DNA from: a virus
Strand: one strand, 5' to 3'
Length of the DNA stretch: 23,572 bases
Virus record (IMG/VR): IMGVR_UViG_3300042924_004119
Span: 1-23,572 of that record
The notes beneath the pieces were generated by a model. That model did no database searches, was not told where the DNA came from, and saw only the letters and a program-made list of their open reading frames with translations. The position numbers and the translations under genes were made by a program. Positions 15,085 to 20,189 of the stretch are shown here, piece after piece; within the stretch, counting starts at the first letter, position 1, and every line of letters starts with the position of its first letter.

Positions 15085-15320
15085 TTGATCTCCGAGAGCT
15101 TGTTCTGGATGAAGTAGTCTATGACCTCTTCGAGCAAAGCCATTCGGTTTGACTTCCTCCCGTCGGCAAGGGCGGTGATCATCCAGTAGTGCGACGGGGA
15201 CACGCCAATGGCGAAGCTCTCGGTTTTTTTCTTGTTTACCTGGGGCATGCGCTTGGGTGGTTTTTTGACTGCAACAGTCGACACCCTTTTGACTTTTTTG
15301 ACTTGAGATTCTTCGTTCAT
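15081..15320 (-). CDS. Small basic protein, possible ribbon-helix-helix
   Basis: A 79-residue protein starting MNEESQVKKVKRVSTVAVKK. The first 35 residues are Lys-rich; the rest (ESFAIGVSPSHYWMITALAD, then GRKSNRMALLEEVIDYFI) has the strand-helix-turn-helix order of a ribbon-helix-helix DNA-binding domain. It may bind DNA as a dimer and act as an operon regulator. ATG 15320 shares one base with the preceding stop (TAATG), and the gene ends in an ATGA overlap with the exonuclease. An in-frame upstream ATG at 15440 would cover the membrane protein gene and is unlikely. RHH is a pattern-based inference. Confidence 0.6.
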   Translation of the reverse strand: MNEESQVKKVKRVSTVAVKKPPKRMPQVNKKKTESFAIGVSPSHYWMITALADGRKSNRMALLEEVIDYFIQNKLSEIK

Positions 15321-15487
15321 TAAAACACTCCAAACCAGATGCCGGTGCCGTGAACGCACCCGACGGGGAAGAACAGCGCCCCTGCCAACAAGAAGCCCCA
15401 GGAGGCTGTCTTGAGGCAGACGATGACATGGGTGAACCAAGCCAGGACGACCCAGGCTGCAATCGCAAACGGGAAAAGCTCGCTCAT
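15320..15487 (-). CDS. Small two-segment membrane protein
   Basis: A 55-residue hydrophobic protein with two transmembrane segments: about residues 5-24 (FPFAIAAWVVLAWFTHVIVC) and about 29-46 (ASWGFLLAGALFFPVGCV), followed by the end HGTGIWFGVF. Proteins of this shape, with a Trp-His core and a closing GxxIHGxGIWFG-like end, are common in phage early operons and have no assigned function. The start ATG overlaps the preceding stop as ATGA, and the stop overlaps the next start by one base. It may alter the host membrane, or act in superinfection exclusion (speculative). Confidence 0.7.
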   Translation of the reverse strand: MSELFPFAIAAWVVLAWFTHVIVCLKTASWGFLLAGALFFPVGCVHGTGIWFGVF

Positions 15488-15735
15488 GATTGGGCCGCCG
15501 CGAGTCTCAACTGACGTTGCTTTTCGTGCCGGGCCTTCATGAAGGCAGACTGCTTTGCACGCTGCTCGGGAGTCCACGCGGCTTTCTTGCGCTCTTTCTT
15601 GACTTCCTTCGGCTTTTTATCGGCCTTGACCAGGGCGCGAAGGTAGATCACTTCGGCGTTGATGTCTTGAACCATTGCGGCCAAGCTCTTGATGTCTTTT
15701 TGCAGTTGCTCTTTTTCGCTCTTAGAAATAAACAT
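15484..15735 (-). CDS. Small coiled-coil, basic protein
   Basis: An 83-residue protein: a coiled coil (MFISKSEKEQLQKDIKSLAA to about residue 38) followed by a Lys/Arg-rich half (KADKKPKEVKKERKKAAWTP, ending in EQRAKQSAFMKARHEKQRQL). It should dimerise and bind nucleic acid or an acidic partner. AGGAGAG lies six bases before the ATG. The end overlaps the small membrane protein gene by four bases. No family recognised; the tail EQRAKQSAFMKARHEK resembles the motif of small NUMOD3-like or AT-hook-like basic helices, but this is weak. Confidence 0.7.
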   Translation of the reverse strand: MFISKSEKEQLQKDIKSLAAMVQDINAEVIYLRALVKADKKPKEVKKERKKAAWTPEQRAKQSAFMKARHEKQRQLRLAAAQS

Positions 15736-15744
15736 GTCGCTCTC

Positions 15745-16101
15745 CTATTTGTTGACGTTGGATCTCCACAGGGTGACATACATCCCGTGGACGGTTCTGC
15801 TTTCAGCCCTGACCGGGCCTACGGCACTGACAATCCCCTCTTTCGAGGCTCTCTTCGCAATATGCCCCCAGGCCCTTGAGTCAGGGGGCGGTGGAACGTG
15901 CAGGCTGGCTGCACGCACTTGCTCGGTGGTGAACTCGTAGTTCATGCGGGCGAACTGTAGGAAGGACTCGAAAGCCACCTCCTTCCAGCTTTCCCCAGCG
16001 TGATCAGCCGCTACCTTGGCCATAGCGTGACCGATCTCCAGCCCTGTAAACGGCCTGCCACCGAACATGTCAATGGTCAAATCGTCGCTTGGTAGCTTCA
16101 T
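15745..16101 (-). CDS. Phage protein with winged-helix-like C-terminal half
   Basis: A 118-residue protein. After a short N-terminus come FTGLEIGHAMAKVAADHAG, the helix SWKEVAFESFLQFARMN, then EFTTEQVRAASL, PPPPDSRAWGHIAKRASKEG and a closing pair of strands around VRAESRTVHGMYVTLWRS. The same order (helix, TTxxV, RAxGxxxKRAxxxG, then strands ending in VWRS) recurs in small phage proteins near replication genes and looks like a winged helix. ATG 16101 lies one base after the stop of the SSB-like gene; a longer open frame from 16317 is a shadow. It may help load a replication protein or bind DNA; function unknown. Confidence 0.68.
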   Translation of the reverse strand: MKLPSDDLTIDMFGGRPFTGLEIGHAMAKVAADHAGESWKEVAFESFLQFARMNYEFTTEQVRAASLHVPPPPDSRAWGHIAKRASKEGIVSAVGPVRAESRTVHGMYVTLWRSNVNK

Positions 16102-16102
16102 G

Positions 16103-16747
16103 TCAGAAGGGCACGTCGCTATCCAGATCGTCAAACCCAGATCCGCCTTTTGGTTTTGCAGCATGTTTTGACCTCGCTTGCCATTCTGGGCTTGACTGAA
16201 TCTTCTCTTGCAGGTTCCTGCTGAAGGTCTCGAACATTTCCATGTCGGGGTTGTCGATGTAGAACAGGCCTGTCTCGTTGAATGGCTCGGGCATGCCGGC
16301 CTTCCTGACCGAGGCAAGCACAGGGTTCACCGTCATGATGTTGGTGTACTCCTTGCCGTTGCCGCCGGTGGATTTCGCAACCGAGAGCATTGCCCAATGG
16401 CCGAGGATGTTCTTGAGTTCAAAGCCGCGAAGCTCGTCTGAAGTGAATTCCTTGCCGCGCCATGTCTGCAAGTCCTTGCGCAGGGCGGCTTTCTCACCGA
16501 GAGAGAGGGTGTAGTTCTTCGAAATGGTCATCGGCTCGCCCTTCTTCGTGATCAGGGGCCTTCCGCTCTCATCTTCGCCGTGAACCTCAAAGTGCAGCAT
16601 TACCTTGTGCAGGTGTTTGACCTCACCTTGCCACTCTGACTTTTGCGTGCCGAGGTCAACGATGCGGTAGCACCGTGCAAGATGCATCCCTGGGGGTACT
16701 GGGGTAAAGGTGCTTTCGCTGTTGTTTTCTTTCGCTACTAGACTCAT
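16103..16747 (-). CDS. SSB-like protein with acidic C-terminal tip
   Basis: A 214-residue protein. The N-terminal 145 residues are mixed beta (VPPGMHLARCYRIVDLGTQK, HKVMLHFEVHGED, EPMTISKNYTLSLGEKAALR, FELKNILGHWAMLSVAKS), compatible with an OB-like fold. A linker then ends in GFDDLDSDVPF, nearly identical to the DDDIPF tip with which single-strand binding proteins recruit partners. It probably coats single-stranded DNA during phage replication or recombination. I chose ATG 16747 over 16777: it overlaps the stop of a 48-residue gene as ATGA and has GGAGAG upstream, while 16777 has no ribosome binding site. The exonuclease three genes later in the operon may be a partner. The fold is inferred; the tail motif is seen directly. 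Confidence 0.75.
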   Translation of the reverse strand: MSLVAKENNSESTFTPVPPGMHLARCYRIVDLGTQKSEWQGEVKHLHKVMLHFEVHGEDESGRPLITKKGEPMTISKNYTLSLGEKAALRKDLQTWRGKEFTSDELRGFELKNILGHWAMLSVAKSTGGNGKEYTNIMTVNPVLASVRKAGMPEPFNETGLFYIDNPDMEMFETFSRNLQEKIQSSPEWQARSKHAAKPKGGSGFDDLDSDVPF

Positions 16748-16890
16748 TTCTTCTCTCCGATTGATGGTAGACCGCATTCATAGCGGATGGTTTTCCAGTC
16801 TTCGCTTGTAGCAACGCCCGCCTCAGCCCTGGCAAGGGCCTCTTCGAGCATCTGCATTCTTTCGAGCATGGCTTGGTGGTGTTCGCTCAT
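16744..16890 (-). CDS. 48-residue coiled-coil protein
   Basis: A very short gene between two - strand genes. It reads MSEHHQAMLERMQMLEEALA, continues with an acidic Ala-rich helix, and ends GLPSIGEKK. Its ATG (16888-16890) overlaps the preceding stop as ATGA, and its TGA overlaps the start of the SSB-like gene, again as ATGA. This double coupling, plus coding-like composition, supports a real gene and fixes the start of its downstream neighbour. The first half is a short coiled coil; function unknown. Confidence 0.72.
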   Translation of the reverse strand: MSEHHQAMLERMQMLEEALARAEAGVATSEDWKTIRYECGLPSIGEKK

Positions 16891-17090
16891 ACGTCGGTCC
16901 TCACGATTGAGTTGACGTATCGACCGATGCGGTCAAGGAGCCCAGGCTTTTGCACCTGTTGGTGAGACAAGAAGCTGTCTTGCAGCCGCTCCATGTCTCT
17001 GCTGACCGGGTAGTTCAGCTTGCGCTGGTACATGCAGCCGATCTGCACACCTGTCTTCGTTGTGTAGGGAATCACTTTTTCGCTTTTCAT
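16887..17090 (-). CDS. Small phage protein, first gene of the leftward operon
   Basis: A 67-residue protein starting MKSEKVIPYTTKTGVQIGCM and containing LNYPVSRDMERLQDSFL, then KPGLLDRIGRYVNSIV. It is the first gene transcribed leftward from the divergent control region, with a leader of about 20-25 bases. The ribosome binding site is weak (AAGCAAG upstream). The YTTKTGVQIG-x-Y-x10-S-x-DMERLQ pattern recurs in small early phage proteins of unknown function. It ends by ATGA overlap with the next gene. Confidence 0.68.
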   Translation of the reverse strand: MKSEKVIPYTTKTGVQIGCMYQRKLNYPVSRDMERLQDSFLSHQQVQKPGLLDRIGRYVNSIVRTDV

Positions 17091-17112
17091 CGCACTTGCT
17101 TCGCTGTTGAGG

Positions 17113-17148
17113 GAACCGCAGTGTATCGGCTTTAACGTGACAATACAA
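17113..17148 (-). promoter_or_regulatory. Possible leftward early promoter
   Basis: On the - strand, TTGTAT (+ coordinates 17143-17148) and TACACT (17120-17125) are spaced by 17 bases and lie about 30 bases upstream of the first leftward ATG. Each box is an imperfect sigma-70 match (three and four of six bases). The -35 box overlaps an operator half-site TACAAC at 17144-17149. This is the best candidate I see, but weak. Confidence 0.3.
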
Positions 17149-17202
17149 CCCCTGTTGCAAAACTTTTTTTTGGTTGTATGATGGCGTTACAACAGCAACA
17201 GG
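17143..17202. promoter_or_regulatory. Operator cluster with interleaved inverted repeats
   Basis: The half-site TACAAC or its complement GTTGTA occurs exactly at 17144-17149, 17173-17178 and 17188-17193, with a one-mismatch copy GTTGCA at 17154-17159. The pair at 17173-17193 is a perfect dyad, GTTGTA-N9-TACAAC. Larger arms also match: ATACAACC (17143-17150) with GGTTGTAT (17172-17179), and CCTGTTGC (17151-17158) with GCAACAGG (17195-17202), in interleaved order. Likely binding sites for the Cro/YdaS-like protein encoded next to it, or for a regulator outside the window. Confidence 0.65.
17155..17182 (+). promoter_or_regulatory. Rightward early promoter (sigma-70 type)
   Basis: TTGCAA (17155-17160) and TATGAT (17177-17182), spaced by 16 bases, match sigma-70 boxes at four and five of six positions. 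Transcription would start near 17189, about 20 bases before the ATG at 17210. The GTTGTA half-site at 17173-17178 overlaps the -10 box and the dyad partner at 17188-17193 covers the start point, so repressor binding would block polymerase. Confidence 0.6.
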
Positions 17203-17209
17203 AGTCTGC

Positions 17210-17419
17210 ATGACACTTAAAGATTTTTTTGAAACCAAGAAGCTGGGGGCCAAGACTGATATGGCCCAGGCGCTGGGGATCAGTCGAACGTGGCTGGCGC
17301 TGATCATCAACGGTCAGCGCGTACCCAGCGTCAGGCTCAGTCTGGACATCGAGCGTTACACCAACGGCAAGGTCAGGCGCAAGGATCTTCGGCCAGACAT
17401 GTTTGGAGCAATAAAGTGA
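17210..17419 (+). CDS. Cro/YdaS-like HTH regulator
   Basis: A 69-residue helix-turn-helix protein: MTLKDFFETKKLGAKTDMAQ, then ALGISRTWLALIINGQR as the HTH, then VPSVRLSLDIERYTNGKVRR and a closing DLRPDMFG. The combination of a Cro-type HTH and the end (I/L)E..T.G.V.R.DLRPD is characteristic of the YdaS family of phage and prophage Cro-like regulators. It should bind the operator cluster just upstream and control both divergent operons. The ATG at 17210 has AGGAG (17200-17204) at proper distance; an in-frame TTG at 17174 lies inside the promoter and is not the start. It ends in a GTGA overlap with the DUF1376 gene. No CI-like partner is visible in the window. Confidence 0.85.
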   Translation: MTLKDFFETKKLGAKTDMAQALGISRTWLALIINGQRVPSVRLSLDIERYTNGKVRRKDLRPDMFGAIK

Positions 17420-18069
17420 TTTGGTACAAATTCCACCTTGGTGACTACATCACCCACACCACGCATCTGAGCGATGCAGAGGACTTGGCTTACCGCCGCC
17501 TGTTGGATTTGTACTACATGAGCGAAAAGCCAATCCCCTTGGACACTGATGCCGTGTCTCGTCGAATTCGACTTGACTTGGACATAACCGAATCGGTTTT
17601 GAATGAGTTCTTCGAGAAGACTCCAGAGGGCTATCGGAACGTGAGATGCGATGCTGAAGTCGAGAAGTACCAGCAGCGTGTTGAGACCAACCGATCCCTT
17701 GGCCTGAGAGGCGGAAGGCCCAAGAAAACCGAATCGGTTAGCGAATCGAAACCGAACGATAACCCTAAGAAGATACAGATACAGAAAGAGAATAAAGACA
17801 TATCGTCGCAAGCGACTCGTTTCGGCGACTTCTGGTCTGCATGGCCAACGTCAAAGCGTAAGGTCGGAAAGGGTGCCTGCGAGGCGAAATGGAGCCGCCT
17901 GGGCCTAGACCCCCTGGCTGATCGAATCATCGCCTCTGTGACCCGTTTAAAGGCCTCTGAGCAGTGGTTGTCGGGGTTTGAGCCCGCCCCGCTGACGTAC
18001 ATCAACCAAAAGCGGTGGGAAGATGAGGCCGGAACCGAATCGGTTTCCATTGGCAGGAGGCTTGTATGA
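17416..18069 (+). CDS. DUF1376 (YdaU-like) replication protein
   Basis: A 217-residue protein. Residues 2-100 carry the DUF1376 signature: WYKFHLGDYITHTTHLSDAE, DLAYRRLLDLYYMSEKPIPL, a second helical part, and NRSLGLRGGRPKK. A Lys/Gln/Ser-rich linker follows (about 101-135), and then a C-terminal helical domain (FGDFWSAWPTSKRKVGKGAC, and LSGFEPAPLTYINQKRWED) like those of phage replication initiators and helicase loaders. It probably binds the origin and recruits the helicase encoded two genes downstream. The start is GTG 17416, overlapping the regulator stop as GTGA; an ATG at 17290 in the same frame would only add shadow sequence. Three copies of a 13-base dyad lie inside the gene. Confidence 0.85.
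   Translation: MIWYKFHLGDYITHTTHLSDAEDLAYRRLLDLYYMSEKPIPLDTDAVSRRIRLDLDITESVLNEFFEKTPEGYRNVRCDAEVEKYQQRVETNRSLGLRGGRPKKTESVSESKPNDNPKKIQIQKENKDISSQATRFGDFWSAWPTSKRKVGKGACEAKWSRLGLDPLADRIIASVTRLKASEQWLSGFEPAPLTYINQKRWEDEAGTESVSIGRRLV
17586..18045. repeat. Three exact 13-bp dyads in the replication gene
   Basis: AACCGAATCGGTT (six-base arms around a central A) occurs exactly at 17586-17598, 17727-17739 and 18033-18045. Each copy encodes Thr-Glu-Ser-Val in the DUF1376 frame. Between the second and third copies lies a purine- and A-rich stretch (about 17755-17810) with a tandem AGATAC repeat at 17771-17782. The arrangement resembles initiator-binding sites inside phage replication genes, as in lambda O. 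Confidence 0.55.
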
Positions 18070-18500
18070 GCCCGGTCGAGAACCTGCTTCAGCGCCTGGA
18101 GAAGGTCAAGGGCCGTAATGGCTCATGGACTGCCCGCTGCCCGGCGCACGACGACAAGGGCCCTTCCCTGGCCATCAAGGCCGCAGACGATGGCCGGGTG
18201 CTGCTGCACTGTTTTGCAGGCTGTGACGTCCACTCCGTGGTCGGGGCGGTCGGCATGGAGATCGGCGACCTGTTCCCTCCTGACAGCAAGCGCAAGGAGT
18301 ACCCGGTTGATGGCAAGCCCGCAATCAAGCCGGCCTTCTACGCAAGCGATCTGATGCGCATCATCGGCTTCGAGGCCCTTGTGGTGCAGATCGTCGCCTT
18401 TGACATCGGCAACGGGAAACCCATCAGCGAAGAAACCCGCGAGCGCATGCTCACGGCCTACCAGCGAATCGACGAAGCAATGAGGTACGCGAATGTCTAA
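18066..18500 (+). CDS. Primase-type CHC2 zinc-finger protein without catalytic domain
   Basis: A 144-residue protein. The zinc site is Cys25-x2-His28 (RCPAHDDKGPSL) with Cys49-x3-Cys53 (VLLHCFAGCDVHSVVGAVGM), the DnaG/CHC2 arrangement that reads template sequence during primer synthesis. The rest (about 75-144) is helical and contains no Toprim or RNA polymerase domain, so this is a stand-alone zinc-binding module or a shortened primase. It overlaps the DUF1376 stop by four bases and is followed by a helicase gene that overlaps its last eight bases. It may combine with the helicase in trans, as the split parts of a T7 gp4-like primase-helicase would, or recruit the host primase. That role is inference; the zinc motif is directly seen. 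Confidence 0.82.
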   Translation: MSPVENLLQRLEKVKGRNGSWTARCPAHDDKGPSLAIKAADDGRVLLHCFAGCDVHSVVGAVGMEIGDLFPPDSKRKEYPVDGKPAIKPAFYASDLMRIIGFEALVVQIVAFDIGNGKPISEETRERMLTAYQRIDEAMRYANV

Positions 18501-19503
18501 TGTAGCCATGATCGAACAGAGGGCGCGTCAACTCGACGAGGCCCGCAAGGTGCGGATGATCAAGTCCGAGGAGATCGACACAGAGACGTACCTCAAAGCG
18601 CACGATGTGACGCACAAGGTGCATGAGGCATCGGTCTGGCTTGAGGAGTTGCAGCAAGAACTCGTCGCACCGCCTGAGCGAGACAAGAGCGTGACGATGC
18701 CCTGGCCGAAGACTCATGCGGGGTTTCAGTTCCGCCCAGGCGAGGTGACCCTGTATGCCGGCTCCAACGGCGGCGGGAAGTCCCTGATCACCGGTCAGGT
18801 GGCGATGGGCCTGATCAAGCAGAAGCAGAGGGTGTGCATTGCCAGCTTCGAGATGAAACCCAAGCGCACGATCTACCGGATGCTGCGTCAGTTCGCTGGC
18901 GAGAACATCGAGTTCCCGCAGTACGTTGACAAGGCAACCTACATCGGCAGGCTGCTGGAGCGGTTCACGCAATACAGCCGCGATGGGTTGTGGCTGTACG
19001 ACCAGCAGGGGACGACCTCAAGCCAACAGGTGATTGCGATGGCCCGGTACTGCGCGATGGAGCTCGACGTGCAGCACGTCTTTATCGATTCTTTGATGAA
19101 GTGCGTGGCCGGCGAGGACGACTACAACGCCCAGAAATCCTTCGTGGACGAGTTGACCGCCCTGGCCAGGGATCACCACATCCACATCCATCTGATCCAT
19201 CACATCCGCAAGCTCGGCAGCGAGGAGCAGATGCCAAGCAAGACCGACATCAAAGGTACTGGAGCGATTGCCGATCAGGTGGACAACGTGCTGCTGATGT
19301 GGCGCAACAAAAAGAAGGAGCACGAGATTCAGAACGGCGGCAACCCAGATCCGATGAAGCCCGATGCAATCTTGATGTGCGAGAAGCAGCGCAATGGTGA
19401 GGCAGAAGACTGGTACAGCCTTTGGTATCACAAGGACAGCCAGCAGTTCTTGGAGTCGGACTCATCTCTGACGATGTCGTTCGACGACAGGGGGGCATTT
19501 TGA
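18493..19503 (+). CDS. DnaB/Twinkle-like replicative helicase
   Basis: A 336-residue RecA-fold helicase. Walker A is GSNGGGKS at residues 90-97 (after GEVTLYA); VCIASFEMKPKRTIYRMLRQ follows as motif 1a; Walker B is VFID ending at Asp199; LIHHIRK (234-240) is the H-motif; and TDIKGTGAIADQVDNVLLMW (251-270) is the DnaB/T7 gp4 segment around the subunit interface, followed by EKQRNGE (297-303). The first 80 residues are a charged linker without a DnaB N-terminal domain. It should unwind the phage origin as a hexamer with the zinc-finger protein and DUF1376 protein encoded just before it. ATG 18493 overlaps the previous gene by eight bases. Confidence 0.9.
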   Translation: MSNVAMIEQRARQLDEARKVRMIKSEEIDTETYLKAHDVTHKVHEASVWLEELQQELVAPPERDKSVTMPWPKTHAGFQFRPGEVTLYAGSNGGGKSLITGQVAMGLIKQKQRVCIASFEMKPKRTIYRMLRQFAGENIEFPQYVDKATYIGRLLERFTQYSRDGLWLYDQQGTTSSQQVIAMARYCAMELDVQHVFIDSLMKCVAGEDDYNAQKSFVDELTALARDHHIHIHLIHHIRKLGSEEQMPSKTDIKGTGAIADQVDNVLLMWRNKKKEHEIQNGGNPDPMKPDAILMCEKQRNGEAEDWYSLWYHKDSQQFLESDSSLTMSFDDRGAF

Positions 19504-19733
19504 GTGAAGGCGAAGGAGCGGACGAGCATCGGCATCGTTGTCTCGTTCGGGAAGTCATCCGAAAAAGGATACAAGATCGTGCAGCTGCGCACCGATTTCT
19601 CTACGGTTACCGTGACGACCTTGGCAAGTATCACAAGGGCTGGAACGAAATACATCCAAAGTCAAGACTTGATCAAGATGTGCGAGAGCAGTGGAACAAA
19701 GGCAACAGAGGCCAAGAAGGAGAATGGAAATGA
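19500..19733 (+). CDS. Small conserved phage protein, TTG start
   Basis: A 77-residue protein reading (M)SEGEGADEHRHRCLVREVIR, a basic helix, then GKYHKGWNEIHPKSRLDQDV and the end REQWNKGNRGQEGEWK. The His/Cys cluster near the start and the QWxKGNRGxxGEW ending recur in small phage proteins. I chose the TTG at 19500: it overlaps the helicase stop as TTGA, has a G-rich run upstream (19490-19495), and the gene then ends in an ATGA overlap with the next. A competing frame from GTG 19504 to 19749 gives a Thr/Ser-rich sequence without family features and would overlap the next gene by 20 bases. Function unknown; HxHxC could bind metal. Confidence 0.68.
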   Translation: MSEGEGADEHRHRCLVREVIRKRIQDRAAAHRFLYGYRDDLGKYHKGWNEIHPKSRLDQDVREQWNKGNRGQEGEWK

Positions 19734-19915
19734 ACATGGGAAAACTTGAATGGAATCCGGAAGATGGGGAGGGATTCGTTCTCTTCTCGACCAAATTTAT
19801 TACATCAGACCGGATCGTCCAGCTTGATGCCCTGGTTGATTGGATCAGGATGTTGCAGGACACCTACGACGAAATGCTTGAGCAAACACAAGGAGAAGAT
19901 GATGAGCAAAGTTGA
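19730..19915 (+). CDS. Small acidic protein, unknown function
   Basis: A 61-residue acidic protein (MNMGKLEWNPEDGEGFVLFS, then RIVQLDALVDWIRMLQDTYD, with an acidic tail EQTQGEDDEQS). It overlaps the previous gene by four bases (ATGA) and the next one by 14. A strand pair followed by an amphipathic helix suggests a small folded domain. No family recognised. Confidence 0.7.
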   Translation: MNMGKLEWNPEDGEGFVLFSTKFITSDRIVQLDALVDWIRMLQDTYDEMLEQTQGEDDEQS

Positions 19916-20189
19916 GTTGAGTGATTTTCAGAAACAGTTCCTGCTCGGGCAGGGTGCTGGGCAAACCCTGTACACCGAGAAGGAGTTCGGTGAGCGGCTT
20001 GCGCAAGCGAAGGCAGAGATCATGGCCATTGCTATCCAGACCAGCAAGCAGGCCGTCATGATCGAGCGTCAGGCCTGCGCAGAACTGGTCATGGAGCTTG
20101 CGTCTCAGGAGGATGAGGGTGAGACCTCGACTGCCATGAAGAACGCGGCATACGCCATCCTGAACCGCATACCGAGCCAAAGACAATGA
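19902..20189 (+). CDS. Small helical phage protein, unknown function
   Basis: A 95-residue protein starting MSKVELSDFQKQFLLGQGAG, with TLYTEKEFGERLAQAKAEIM and MIERQACAELVMELASQEDE, ending NAAYAILNRIPSQRQ. It is mostly helical; the ERxACAELVxxLA segment recurs in small phage proteins of unknown function. I prefer ATG 19902 over the ATG at 19899 because AGGAG (19891-19895) is then six bases away. A long open frame upstream (from 19746) is a shadow. It ends in an ATGA overlap with the methyltransferase gene. Confidence 0.72.
   Translation: MSKVELSDFQKQFLLGQGAGQTLYTEKEFGERLAQAKAEIMAIAIQTSKQAVMIERQACAELVMELASQEDEGETSTAMKNAAYAILNRIPSQRQ

Noticed and set aside
14494-15088. Several + strand open frames opposite the exonuclease
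   Set aside because: The - strand frame carries all PD-(D/E)XK motifs; the + frames show none and have no ribosome binding sites.
15085-15468. N-terminal extension of the exonuclease frame
   Set aside because: The extra 128 codons read across the RHH-like and membrane protein genes in another frame, have shadow composition, and the start at 15084 has a good ribosome binding site and ATGA coupling.
17143-17202. The interleaved repeats considered as a phage attachment site or a riboswitch
   Set aside because: No integrase is nearby and the repeats straddle promoter boxes of divergent genes, which fits operators better.
19504-19749. GTG-started frame of 81 codons after the helicase gene
   Set aside because: It conflicts with the TTG-started frame at 19500-19733, which has family-like sequence and overlap coupling; this one overlaps the next gene by 20 bases.
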